Assembly: GCA_001949185.1 (NCBI GenBank)
Contig: BDGG01000002.1
Span: 8,964,362 to 9,028,361 of the forward strand
Direction of reading: 5' to 3'
Source: Ramazzottius varieornatus
Lineage: Eukaryota; Tardigrada; Eutardigrada; Parachela; Ramazzottiidae
Length of the DNA stretch: 64,000 bases
Positions 23,013-34,832 of the stretch are shown piece by piece. Both the position numbers and the translations under genes were made by a program. The notes under the pieces were generated by a model. That model searched no databases. It had not been told where the DNA came from and saw only the letters and a list, made by a program, of their open reading frames with translations. Position 1 is the stretch's first letter, and every line of letters begins with the position of its first letter.

Positions 23013-25312
23013 CAGTAGAACCTGCGCTACTTCACGCGCGTCACTCGTCGGTTTTCTAAAACTGGCACTACGTCAAAACTACTGTTTCTACGTGTGACGT
23101 CAGCCAGACTTGCCACAAACTCTACGTCAACAATCGTGAATCAAAATTCGGAAAAACTACGTGTCTTTTAGAAAACGGGCAATCTTCAGAGTAATTCTCG
23201 GCTAACTCCACTTCTTTGTACCGTTCATAGCGAAGCTAGACAGTTCGTTTTGGATTGCTGTCGCTGGGTGGAGCAAGGAGCTATCTGAACTGGATACGGA
23301 GCGTGATCGCGAGAACTGCGGGCTGTGCTTTCTGTTGCAGGTTTGTACAATATTGCCAGGAGTGACTTTCACGAATATGGATCCGACAACCTAGCTGTCA
23401 TTTCCGGAGTGAACGCGCGAGACTACTATTGAAAGCTCGGATATTAACTGGATACCCCGTACATGTCACGTATCCTGCATGTCACCTTAATGGCCAAAGT
23501 TCCTCGGATATCCGGAAAAATTAGAAAGCGTTCAGTTCAATCCTCGAGGCCTGAAACTCGGAGGTTCCATCATATCAGCGCCGAGACAAAGCGCCAGATC
23601 CTTGTTGACATCGATAGTGGGGTAAGTTACTGACAATTAACTTTCTCAGTGATCTCGCGAAGCAATCTAAATAATCAGTTACCTCCAAAACTCTACTTCA
23701 TAGATGACCGACACGGAAATAGGGGATAAATATGGAACTCATCGTACGAACATACTCAACTACAGAAAGAAGAGAGATACTGTAGAAAAGAATCTGGAAA
23801 CGACGAAGCCAGAAGCCACGAGACCTACCAGGTTGAAGTTTCCCGAGATTGATAAGGCCATGATTGAACCCGTAGATGAAACGCTGGACAAAGGTGGCAA
23901 CATTACTGGCCGTTTGATACAGCTTCAGGCGCGGAAGTTTGCGCGAGAAAATGATATCCAAAATTTCACAGGAAGCAATGGTTGGCTCGCCAGCTTTTGT
24001 GAAAGACACGACTTGATCTTCAAAGTACTTCAAGGATTGTGAGTCAGCCCTGCAAGCACATGTAATTGTTCAGTACAAACTTATTTTGTTTTGCGTTTTC
24101 GAAGGTGAAGGCGCGAGTGCGAACTTCGAAGGTTTGCAAGAGTGGTACGATGAGACGCTACCATCCATCCTGCAGGACTACGCACTCAAAGACATCTTTA
24201 ACTGCGACGAGCTAGGCTTGAATTATCGCCAACTACCCAATAAGTCTCTTGTCAAAAAATCTCAAGCGACACCGAAAGGCTGCAAACTGAGGAAAGACAG
24301 AATAACCGTATTCTTGACGTGCAGCGCAACCGGTGAACGTAAAATGCCCCTAGTGATCGGTACAGCTAGAAATCCCCGTCCCTTTGTACAAGCCGGACTG
24401 CGTGACGGTCGTACTAAGCACCTGGGTTTTGCGTACAAAAACAATAAGACCGCCTGGATGGATACCGACATCTTTACCGAATACCTTGAAGAACTGAACG
24501 CTGACACGATACTTCAAAAACGGTACATCGCGCTTATTCTGGACAATTTCAAGGGTCACAACGTTGCGAGCCTATCGAATGTCCGTCTATACTTCCTACC
24601 CCCGAATGTTACGTCCCACGCACAACCGCTCGACGCGGGAATCATAAAAAACTTCAGAGACCATTTCAGAACCCTTATGGCGAGCGATCTCTTCAGCAGA
24701 CTTCGTACGTTTGAGTGCGTTGATGATTACTACAAGGGTGTCACCCTTCTTGAAGCGTGCTTGTGGACAGTCGAAGCAGATAAAGCAATTACTACCGAAA
24801 CCCGCGTTAACTGCTTCGCCCAATGTCGTATCGGTCAAAAGATACCAACTGTGACCACCGAAGCTACCGAAGAAGTTAGTCAACGTGACTGGACAGTAAC
24901 ATTCGACGATGAAGACGACCCGTTCGATTTGGAGTACTAGTTAATGTCCACTAACTCGGTCTTACTGTGGCTGCTCGGAGAACGACATCAAGTGGACCAA
25001 ACAGAAATTCTTCTGGTGGCTGACAAGGACCAAGATGTTAATTGTTTCAGGTTTCTAAGATAGTTTTTCGGTGGACCAACCTGACAAGTCATTCAACGCT
25101 TTTACTTCTGAGTTTTGACTTGCGTCTTAGACCTAAAACAAAAAGTGATCATTCCATTACGAATCGCTTAGTCAACGTGCTAAAAAACGATCCGCTGACG
25201 TAGAGTTTGTGGCAAGTCTGGCTGACGTCGCACGTAGAAACAGTAGTTTTGACGTAGTGCCAGTTTTAGAAAACCGACGAGTGACGCGCGTGAAGTAGCG
25301 CAGGTTCTACTG
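23013..25312 (+). mobile_element. complete Tigger/pogo-type DNA transposon
   Basis: The ends are 117 bp inverted repeats, 23013-23129 and 25196-25312, starting CAGTAGAACCTGCGCTACTT. They differ at a single position (T at 23095). TA flanks both sides (23011-23012 and 25313-25314), the target duplication expected of Tc1/mariner elements. The interior carries one transposase gene. Near-identical ends suggest recent insertion. The inverted repeats are much longer than the ~25 bp of classical Tigger elements. Confidence 0.93.
23491..24940 (+). CDS. Tigger/pogo-like transposase
   Basis: The ATG at 23491 opens a basic N-terminus, then an HTH: ETKRQILVDIDSG joined across an intron (23625-23703) to MTDTEIGDKYGTHRTNILNY. 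A CENP-B-type DNA-binding block follows (RKFARENDIQNFTGSNGWLASF). The catalytic domain is intact: FNCDELGL for the first aspartate, LILDNFKGH for the second, and SHAQPLDAGIIKNFRDHFR for the third, with 29 residues between the last two. The protein ends with an acidic tail at TAG 24938-24940. The second intron (about 24030-24105) is not fully resolved: the homology-consistent junction Q-G-E-G would need a GA donor, while the strong GTGAGT donor shifts the frame. Either an unusual junction or a small lesion is present there. It lies wholly within the inverted repeats. Confidence 0.9.
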
Positions 25313-25375
25313 TACTTATCTATTTCAGTGTGATGTCACCGTGACGTCGGCTCCGTGTTGTTGCAGATCACTTAG

Positions 25376-25450
25376 GATGAGGCATGCGGGCGTGTCATGC
25401 GCGATCAGTATGCGGGCGTGTCATGCGCGATCACGCCCGCATGCCTCTGA
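25376..25450. repeat. tandem and inverted GC-rich repeat
   Basis: A unit containing ATGCGGGCGTGTCATGCGCG occurs twice in direct orientation. An inverted piece (CACGCCCGCATGCCTC) follows, giving a strong potential hairpin about 60 bp right of the Tigger end. No TE family recognised. Confidence 0.75.
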
Positions 25451-25539
25451 GAGCGCTTCCGCGCTCTTTGCACTCACAGCTTCGTAACAAATGGACAGAT
25501 GACCGGACATAGGAAGTAACCAAATGCTATTTTCAGATT

Positions 25540-26199
25540 ATGAATTTCCCCTTCAGCATGTTTGGAGGAATGACTGGAGCTTATGCTCCATACCAGATGT
25601 CAGGTCTGACCACGGAATTTCCTATGGGTTTCCCGCTAGGACTCCCGTTTGGCTTTTCCCTCGGTCCCTCAGCGGGTACGCCTCTGCTGGGAACTCTCTC
25701 AACCGAGATTTACAGCCGATGAGTGGCTGATCCTACAGGGGATGACAGCGAACCAACCAGCTGTTCCATCCATCAGCCCTGGCGCTCCGGCCATCCAGCC
25801 GTCCAGCCTGCGCGTGTCTCAGGCCAGCTCCTATCATGCATCAGCGGTTACCAACAGCCCCGTCGGTACGGGTCGACCGGATGTGAAGATCAACTTGCGG
25901 TCGATCGGCCCGCCGCGCAAGCCATTCGACCACCGTCGCCTCGGCAATCTACCGCCTCACTACTGTAAATCAAACAGAAACCGAGGTCGGGGCTACGGTG
26001 GGCGTGGCGGTACTTATGGCCGCTCTGACGGATGCGATGGTGGTCGTGGGGGCGGCCATGGCGCTGGACGGAACGGTGGACGTGATAGTGACGGACAACG
26101 GGGATACTGCCCCCGGAACTGCGGAGGAGGATGGCCCCCGAAAAGCCACCAGAACCTGGACCTGCCGAGCCAGGCGGCTCAACCTAGTGATGGTTTAAT
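25540..26199 (+). pseudogene. Gly/Arg-rich ORF, frameshifted, unrecognised
   Basis: After a plausible acceptor (TTTTCAG, ending about 25536) one frame encodes an Met/Phe/Gly/Pro-rich segment starting MNFPFSMFGGMTGAY and stops at 25722. The overlapping frame continues with a Pro/Ser-rich linker and an RGG-like block (NRNRGRGYGGRGGTYGR, then GGRGGGHGAGRNGGR) to 26199. This suggests one broken RNA-binding-like or gag-like coding region. There is no catalytic domain. It could also be chance low-complexity coding. AT-rich DNA follows. Confidence 0.3.
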
Positions 26200-27626
26200 A
26201 TGGGTTGATGAGATCTTATATAATAAAAACAAATATCCGCCGTCCATCAGAGTTCTAATAAGTGACCACTACTATAGTAAAACGTTCACCTGATTTAATA
26301 AAATATTACTATAGTAGAACTTTCGGGGGTTTGTTATTAAAATATATTTTAATATCGGAGAGTTCGACGGAAGATCTGAAGATTCAGAATCCCAACCATC
26401 AGATCAGCAAAACTACTGTAGTACAGCTTGCACCCTGCACCTGCACACTGTAACATGGCCGGTTGAAGTGTCAAACTGTATGAAAGTGCACAACGTTTAA
26501 CCAGCTCGAGCATGAAACCGGGAACGACGGAGCCAGTCGGACATGGAAATGGACGAGTGAGAACCTGGACGGAGGCGAAAAGAACGCTCCCTCATTCCTT
26601 ATTTGGTAGCTAGCTGTCCCTCCTATGGTTGTGCGAATTTTCCACTTCCTTTCTGGTGCCTGATATCGGATTGTAATCTCTATGTGTCAATCTCTGAAGT
26701 TAGTCCTGATCGCTTGATTAGCTTCCACTTGCCAAAGCTGTTAGTACTGTATTTTTATGTTTTGTTATCCTCTAACGATCGGGGAAGCCGTCGACTAGAT
26801 TGTCGAGGCTCAATAAATCTATCTATCTATGTATCTCTGTAGTGCTGCTGAACAGCGCGTCCATCTGAGACCAACTTGCCATAGAATCCGCTTCATCATG
26901 ATACGGACTATCCCCAAGATAACGCGTCAACTTCCGCACAAGAGGGCTGGGTTCGATTCTGTAAAGTTTGCCTTTTGGTTTTCCAACAAGCCATAATTGT
27001 CACTTCGTAGGACATGGCGGAGAAGGGATGGAAGGCCAAAAAAGACACTGAACATCGTTAAACAGAAGCTGGGCCATCGCCGCCGAAACAGCTGGAGCTG
27101 ATCGGTACGTTGAGTCCGGATACTCGTTTTACTTTTTCATTTGAATTTTCTTTTATTTCTTGACGTTTACCTTGTTGATTTCCATATCTGGACGGAGTCT
27201 TTCACTTTTCGGTGATACCGCGTTCGACGCTAGATATTCTATTGTTTTCTTCCCCTGATTGGACTTTTGTCCGCTTTGTACAGTTTTAACTTGTAAATGG
27301 TCATCCGACGTGTTGCCCTTCCCACTTCCGCTGCAGACGTAAGCAATCAAGAGCTTGATCATGCGTTTCACTCTCCAGCAACGCGCGGTTTAGCAGCACA
27401 TCAGTGCTTGGGATTTTTCGTTCATATCGATCGCGAATCGGAATCGATATCGTGCATGGTGATCGTCGATCTGATCTTTCCTCAGTTTCGAAGAGTCCAG
27501 AAACCAGATTCTACTGATCTCTTTAGATGTGTGGATGCATATCCGTGGTCTCTTACTTTTTTGTGATTTATGCATTGTTAGGTGGAGCTGTGTCTCTTCA
27601 GCGCGGACGAAGGATTAAGCAAAGGG
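26200..27626. other. intergenic with a non-LTR-like 3' tail
   Basis: About 26580-26835 has no ORF but ends in CAATAAATCTATCTATCTATG, a polyadenylation-like word plus TCTA tetranucleotide repeats. That is the usual look of the 3' end of a 5'-truncated non-LTR retrotransposon. The remainder to ACBD4/5 shows nothing recognisable. Confidence 0.45.
26814..26838 (+). repeat. TCTA tetranucleotide repeat after AATAAA
   Basis: AATAAA is directly followed by repeated TCTA units, consistent with a LINE tail or a simple microsatellite. Confidence 0.7.
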
Positions 27627-28990
27627 ATGGCGAACAACGAACTTACGGAAGCTCTAAGCAGGAACAACGGGAGCAACGATCGCCCTAGTGCCAGAAGGAA
27701 AGATTTAGGTGCCAAATTCGACGCTGCTGTTCGCGTAGTCCAGACCATTCCCAACAGTGAGGAATATTTTGTTCGACAGCGCGAAGTGCCTCGAAGTGGA
27801 TAGAATGGTTGTAGTCTGGTACCCTGATGATTTAGCGCAAAGGATAGCTGCGCGCTGTAGTTTGTTTCGTCACCGCGGTGACGTTATGCGTTGTGAATGG
27901 AATAATACTGACTCTGGTAAGAAGGTGGAAATATTCCATCGATTCTGTATTTTTAGGTTCTTTCCAGCCATCCCGAGAGTTGGCCTTGCGTTTTTACGGC
28001 TTATACAAGCGGGCAATAGATGGCCCATGTACCAGTCCCAAGCCGGCGTTTTACGAAGTGGAGAAGACATTCAAATGGTTGGCTCCCTTCGTTGATCGTC
28101 TTACGGTCCAATCCTTATCATGCAAAGGAACTTTGCAGGAACGCTTACCGAGAAGCTGACAAACTGACCGAAGACGAAGCCAAAGAAGAGTATGTCAAGG
28201 AACTGCAGAAGGTTAGTTTCCACTCTCCAGCTCAGGGATTTCCCGGTGTATCACAAGAGCTTCGTTCTTCGCCGTAACCTACGGTAACTTTAATAGATTG
28301 TGGAAATGATGTCGTTAACGCCGGAAGTGTCTGACTTTCTGGACAAGTTGGGTTCCTTTTACGAGATGGTTCACAGTTCGGATGAGGAAACTGGCGCGCT
28401 GGTCTCGGCAAGGACGTCCCAGTTAGGTAACACCATGCAAGACTTTAAGAGCCTCCATGACGGCGAAACTGCCGTTAGGAAGAAGAATGAAAGTATCACG
28501 CATTTGAGCGCTGGAAAGGTTCGTTCCTCATCCGCTCCTTTACACGACATTCTGGCCTTTGTCAAAAGCAACGACTCACTTTCTGACGGTGAGGAAGACC
28601 TTTCCGATCAAGACAAGGATACTGTCGAGTCGGAGCTTGCCTTCCATGACGCTCGCAGTCTGTCCGAATGGTCGGAAACCGCATCCAGCACTCGCCCCCC
28701 AAATGACAAAAACCAAGGTAACGTCAAGAAGGAAGTGATGCCCACACTCTATCCGGAACTACAGAGTTTAAGGAGACGCACCGACCAAATTGAACGAACC
28801 GTAGTTTCTCATGCGGAACGCTTACTAACGCTGGAACTGAAGCTGGATAACCTAAGCAAGGCCGTGAGCAAGTTGGCAACTTCCGCTAATGTAGGAAGGC
28901 TGAATGTTGATCAACCAAGCACTGTCTTCGACAAGTACCTTCTCCTAGTCACGTCTATAATTTCTCGCACGACGGAAACCCTCCCAGTGA
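27627..28990 (+). CDS. ACBD5: acyl-CoA-binding domain protein of the ACBD4/5 type
   Basis: ACBD4/5 proteins bind long-chain acyl-CoA and in vertebrates tether peroxisomes to the ER. Exons are 27627-27756, 27957-28077, 28139-28211 and from 28297. The first three give an ACB domain: LGAKFDAAVRVVQTIP, SFQPSRELALRFYGLYKRA, DGPC, then AFYEVEKTFKW joined across an intron to NAYREADKLTEDEAKEEY. After it comes IVEMMSLTPEVSDFLDKLG, the ACBD4/5-specific post-domain segment, then an acidic Ser-rich stretch (DSLSDGEEDLSDQDKD) and a predicted coiled coil (RRRTDQIERTVVSHAERLL). The C-terminus is unresolved: a good donor GTGAGT lies at about 28987, but no tail-anchor exon is recognised down to 29232. ACBD4 and ACBD5 cannot be told apart here. 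It converges on ADAM10. Confidence 0.82.
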
Positions 28991-30095
28991 GTTGGATCGT
29001 ATTTAAGAATGAGAATTTCGCCGAAATCGTACATGACTTGTGTTCATCTCGTGCCGATTTTCCAGATAATGAGGCCGTTTTTGCGGATTCTCTGTTATTG
29101 CTGGCGAATAATGGAAGATTGTGTCCGACGTCGTCCTTTCACGGCAATAATGGTTCTGCAAGTTCTTTCTTACTCGTTAACTTCTGTATACAGGCATCTG
29201 ATGTGATGTTCGTCCGGTCGAGAAACCTATAGATCTAAAGAATTTTAAGAAGAAGCGCCTCGATGTCCTGCCGAATTCCCGTTCCTTTTTCAAGTGCATC
29301 AATTTGCTGATCTCGTCCTACTGAGCCGTGCAGGACAGGAACGGCTGTCACTCTGTTATGGTGGCACTGTCTACTCGCACGTCTCTCTACTTCTTTTTAG
29401 GTGAACTTCTTCTTTTCCGCATACTATCTTATTATCACTCCTACAAAATTTCCACCTCTGAAGGCTCTTGATCCACATATAAATGAAAGAAGAAACAAAA
29501 GACGGCCGAAGCACTTATAGTCAGGTAACGATTGATAAACACTGGTCCCAGTATGCCAGCAAAGTACGGGGAAATTAACAGCGAGTTGCCGCGCTGATTT
29601 CTGTGATCTCAAGATCACAATGGGCAATTCATGCTGAAGCAGTGAAACGGCATCGTGCCATTTTTCTCCACAATGCCGCCATTATGATCCATCGATGGTT
29701 TTACTGTCACTTCCGTACCGGTGTCGACCTACTGTACTGAGCCGTACAACTCGCAAATGACTGAACAACTTCGCTGTCTGGTGTACAATAAATTGTTCAT
29801 AAAATGGCAACAATGAATTTGGTCAATTTGCAATCATAAACGGAACGATAAGAGTATAAAAAAACAAGGTTCTTGTACGAAAACGCGGAGCGGCACTGAT
29901 GATATACTATCTATCGAGAGTGGACAACAGTCAGGATACTATAGAAGAAGAGAATTCGATTGTGGCATAATGAACAACATAGGAAACCAACTATAAACAA
30001 AACCATCACAGTGGAAAGGATGCATTTCTAGAGCACTACAGAATGGACAAGTGTCGACGCGGGCTCAGTGTGAATGAAGGATACAGTAGTAAACT
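28991..30095. other. ACBD4/5-ADAM10 convergent intergenic region
   Basis: May hold the last ACBD4/5 exon. The open frame to 29232 shows no membrane segment. Nothing else was recognised. Confidence 0.3.
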
Positions 30096-33000
30096 TCACT
30101 TCTTGCGGCCTTTACGAGCTTTGGATGGTCGGCCATCGTTGGACAGCACGAGCCTAGTTTGGTCCTGGTTGTTGTGAGCACTATCGCCATGTGAAGTCGT
30201 TGGCTGCTGCTGCTGCGGTGGATTCTTGCGGTTCTTGCGGTGGCCTCGTTTGGGACCGGCAGCTGCGTTGCTCGAAGGTGACAGAAGTAAAGGTGCAGCG
30301 GCCGTTTCATTCACAACGGCACTACGGAAACATAAAGCAGAAGGTGAGCCTCAGTCTATAAAGAGTCATCTTCCAACTTCAAAGACGATACCTGTAGGGA
30401 GGCGGCGGCTCGGTTGAGACGCCATTATGCAAGTGAATTTGTACAAGAGGAATGGAAGAAGGGGCTGGAGCAAGAAGTGTGGCGTCGGTAGGAGCACTGG
30501 GCTGAGCACTGGCATTTCCGCGATCCCGTCGACGGTTAGGGCGGCTGGAAGGTCCGTTACCGCGTCGATGGCGTGCTTGGTCACGGTTAACGTTTCTCTC
30601 GCGATGATGGCGCACTCCGTCAGGTCGCTAGAAACATCATAATTGCATCGATTGAATGTGGTAAAGCTTTCTAAGGAATGAGGGGAACGTACCGAGCGGC
30701 GAGTTCGTTTGAGGGTGGAGCTGATGGAGTGCCAATCGTCGGCCAGACGACGAGCCGGACGCTTCTTGGGGTTGGAGCTGGGCGTGTGGACGGCGCAACA
30801 CTTGATGATGCCGCTCATGACGATGACCAGACCGATGCCTATCAGCATCACTGCCCACCAATGAGTCTACATAGTAATGAGAGCATCAGATGGATCATGA
30901 CTTGCATCTTGCAACGCTTTCGGACATACCGTAATCCAGGAAGCTGCACTTTCCAAGGCTTCAGCGCTAAACAGGCTGGTTGTCAAGCGTCGTAGTGGTC
31001 CTAATCACACAACAGCACCTCCAGTGAGGAATTGGTCAGAAACCCGTACAGCCATGTCGTATTTAGAAAAGAAAATCGAGAATGTACCGTCGCCGTCCAC
31101 CTTCCGACACCGGTGGAATATGTCACAATAACCTGCAATCATGACAGCAACATGTAGGATTACCACATTAGCACAGGAGGTGGGAAGCGAAAGGAGAGCT
31201 ATCACTTGCCTCGGTAATTATTACAGGGCGCACCGGCTCGTAGTCGAATGCCGCCTTCGATGGTGACGTTATGCCTGGCCGTCTTATAGGGAAAGTCGGC
31301 GTTGCGCGTACTGATACAAGTTTCTGGTCTATTCTTGAACTGGCAAGCCACAAAACACATGGATTCCTAGGAAAATAAATGGTCCATGTTATCATGGCCG
31401 CTAAGAGAAAGCCCAGTCGAGAAAGTGGCCAAAGAACTGACATGTCCATTACCTTGTTCTGCCGGGCGTTGCTGGAGCCGGCCCGAACCAGATCTTCTTC
31501 GGTCAAGAAGCACTGCTCCATGTCAAAGAGCAGGCAGATACTGGCGTTACATTCTCCACCTTTGCAGACCTGTCAAATACACCAGCACACGCCCATCATT
31601 TACCGTCCATTCATTGGTACTTCAATCAACAGCTCGCCACTTCAGTCTTCTCACTCTTTTCTGCAGATATGGCGGACGGGCTGTGCAAGGTCCCGACCCC
31701 CTTCAACAATCTTGCAGACATTCAGGGCCGTGCGCAGCAGGAAGCTGACCAATATTTCGCGGAAAAAGAGCTAACCGCGATTTACAAAAGCTCCGCAGTT
31801 GCAAAGCAGAAAGTGAAAAAAGTCATTTAAAGAGAAAGACGAACCTTGGAGTTGTTGTCGCAGGGGAGAATGTCGGGTTTGGGGATGGCGGCGGGACAGG
31901 CGGCGCTCTGGCTGTGGCAGAAGGAGGCTTCGGTGCATTCGCTGGCTTGACGGCACTTCTGGGGAGGAGCTGCCGGGTCGACCGCGGTGAAGGTGCACTG
32001 GTTGGAGCAGCAGGGACCTTGGGAAGGGCTGCAGTCGACGCGGCCACCCCGCTCCGCTGAGAAGCGCAGGGTGCACTCCTTGGCCGACTCCTTCAGCCAG
32101 CGATCGTCCAACTGCCGCGGGTAACAGCACGACTCTTTGCATTCGTCCACGTTGTAGCCGCAATCGCACTCTTCGCCCTTCTCCACTATCTTGTTGCCGC
32201 AGTAAGCCAAATCGTTGGCTGAAAACCCTCAACCTTCATCAACCAGACCCAGCATCGGGAAGTGATCAGTCTATAGTGTACTTACGGACAAAGCAGTTGC
32301 GCTTGCCGTTGAGCTGGTTGAGGACTGCTTTGAGGACGGCCGTCATATTCTCCAGACTGCAAGAGCTAAACTTGTCGTTGTTGGGCCGATCACCGTTGGT
32401 GGCACTGGGGTACATGATGTAGTTGCCGTCAGCTCCATTAGGCTGGCATAACGGATTGTTCGGATCGTGCTGAACAATCATAAAACATGGTCAAGCGCAC
32501 CACTCTTGCTGGCTATTTGACCAAGCTGATACTAGTCAAGCGAGACTAAGAAGATGATGATGAAAGGCCTCAAGTGTACTAACCGCTGCTCCAAAGTTAT
32601 GGCCAATCTCGTGAGCCAGCGTCAGGTGGGATACGGTGGGGGGAACACGGTTGCCATAATTGACAAAGGTGATGACACCGGTGTTGAGGCTTTTGAAGGT
32701 TTGGACGCGCTTGCCGCCAATGGTTTCCGTATAGCGCTTGTACGTCTCGCAGATGCCACCTGATGGACCTATACAAGACACTGAGACAGTTAGCCTTACT
32801 GCTCAATAAATTCTCACTTCAGCTTGGCCGGCCACGGCTATCGTGTGTACTAGGGATTTCACAAAGACGTTGATGGCGAGAAAAAGGAGAAAAGGCAGAT
32901 GGGCAAGGCAGTACCGTTGGCAGAAGCCACCCAGGCCAAGCCCAGCGTACCGCCGGCAAAGTCGCGATAGGTAAAGAGGAAAGCTAGACAGAAGCCGGAA

Positions 33001-34832
33001 TGGTCCATCATGGAGTTGTAGTTGAGGAGGTTGGAGACATCCAGGTAGCGCTGGCAGAAGGGATTGCGATCGTCGATGGCACAGCTGCTGCTGTCGTTGA
33101 TCTGCCAAAGACCAGAGAGGCATATTCAAGCTTACCAGCGGTAAAAGGGAGGAAAAAGAGACTTACGGTGGTTCGTTGGACGGCAAACTGCACGCCGACA
33201 ATGTCGCCAAAGCGGTGATTACCGTAGATGCGCGTTACCGCCTTGATATGCGAAGAGATGATGGAGAGGATCTCTTCGCGGGTCCGTTGCTCATTCTTCT
33301 CGCGCTCATAGACAGCGTCCCACAGGAACTTGTCCGTCTGGATGTACATGTTACACAGGCGGTTACGGTCGTGGTCCGCCGCCGTCGCTGAGGCTGCTGC
33401 GCGCTTCTGCCGCCCCTGTCTATGGCCACTCTCTCCGCCGCCTCCACCAAAGATGGAGGTGTAGTCGGACTGACTGCTGCTGCTGCTATTGTGGCAGTGC
33501 TCAACTTTGACCTGGGCCGCTGTCTCAGCCGAAGACTGCACCTCTTCCATCCATTGGCGAATGGAGGGCGACATGCCACAGGAATGGTTATGGCTACCTT
33601 TCGCCTGACGATGTACTCCTTCGCTGCTGACATGGTTAGGGCTGGGCGGAAAAATGACATCCTTTTCCGAGTAGATGATGGAATGGAAGTCCGAATCCTT
33701 TCTAAAGTACCTACCATACAATCAGGCTCATGGGGACACGGTAAGCATCATCGTGCTGACGGTTTGCATAATTCAACAATTCTTTCCGCTGAATTGCGCT
33801 CAAGGCGACATCGGCTATATAACCGTGTCAGATGCAGAAGATCAGTCAGCTTGATGACAGCATACCTGGAAGCAGCTTCGACGACATAGACATCGTGGGG
33901 AAGATGAATCTTTCCCTCGAAGAGGCCTCGACGGATGGAGCCGTGGACCAGCGAGTCTGGCTGCCCTTGAACTTGCCCTTGGTACAGGAAGGAAGTGTCG
34001 ACCTGCAGAGGTTGGCCAGCGCCGTCCGTCACCACATGGTCAGCCGTAAAGGCCGATGTATCACGCTGCAACCGCAGCTGGAATTGCCTATAAATAACAG
34101 GGACAAACAAGGTACATACCGACAATCATTCCAGCTCAAGACGTGATAGAGTACAGCCTACCTATTGTGAGCTGCAAAGTTGAGCTGGACGGCACTGTCA
34201 TGCTGCTTGTTGTTGGGCAAACTCAGTGAGCGCCGTACACGCTGGTGAAGAAGCTGCTGGTCGTAATTGACTTTCTCGTAATGCCGGACGAAACGACCCA
34301 GCGCCTGCTGTCCATCCTCTTCATCTAAACTTTTGCCGGCTGCCGTCCCTCTATCTGCCAAGTAAGACAACTCTCAACTTTTGCGGTCATCCTTACCATC
34401 GTTCAATCTACATACCACTTGTTCGTGTTGCTCTCAACTAGAATATTTCACCGTAAACAAACTACAGGTTCAACCTGCCACTTACGACAGACAGCAATAA
34501 CCAACAACGGTTCGACTGCTGCTGTCGGAATAGTGCATGAAACTGTCAGCATGCAGTCTCGTAAATATAACAGCAGAAAGTCATACAGTAATTAATCGTA
34601 TGCCATAAGCAACTTCGCATGGCTGCGACGACTACGAGAGTTTCATGCATCAGCGATCAACCGACAAACTTCCCTATTCAGAAGACAGACAACTCAATGT
34701 CAGAAATGGTCATTGACTATTCCACAGGGAAAGTAGCTTACCTGGCAAAGTGGCGCAAGCCGTCGGTAGGAGCCCGATAAGCGGAAGTAGGAAGAGGTGC
34801 TGGCTGAGAAAGACCAAGCAGGTCGCCGTCAT
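30096..34832 (-). CDS. ADAM10: disintegrin and metalloproteinase, ADAM10/Kuzbanian type
   Basis: ADAM10 is a membrane zinc protease that sheds ectodomains, including Notch. Exon 1 (34742-34832) encodes a signal peptide ([17 protein letters not shown]). A ~370 bp intron leads to the prodomain ([28 protein letters not shown]). The furin-type site RQKR precedes [10 protein letters not shown]. The metalloprotease zinc site is [10 protein letters not shown] plus HD from the next exon, giving HExxHxxGxxHD, then [12 protein letters not shown]. The disintegrin-like region has [17 protein letters not shown] and [13 protein letters not shown]. The cysteine-rich part includes APCNNYRG and [15 protein letters not shown]. 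The transmembrane segment ([17 protein letters not shown]) is followed by [15 protein letters not shown], nearly the vertebrate ADAM10 juxtamembrane sequence. The tail is long, with EPPPPYRY, a Gln run and a basic end, stopping at 30096-30098. Spacing to BCS1L suggests separate promoters. Confidence 0.94.

Noticed and set aside
26948..26962. GGTTCGATTC-like tRNA B box
   Set aside because: No matching A box or acceptor stem can be formed around it.
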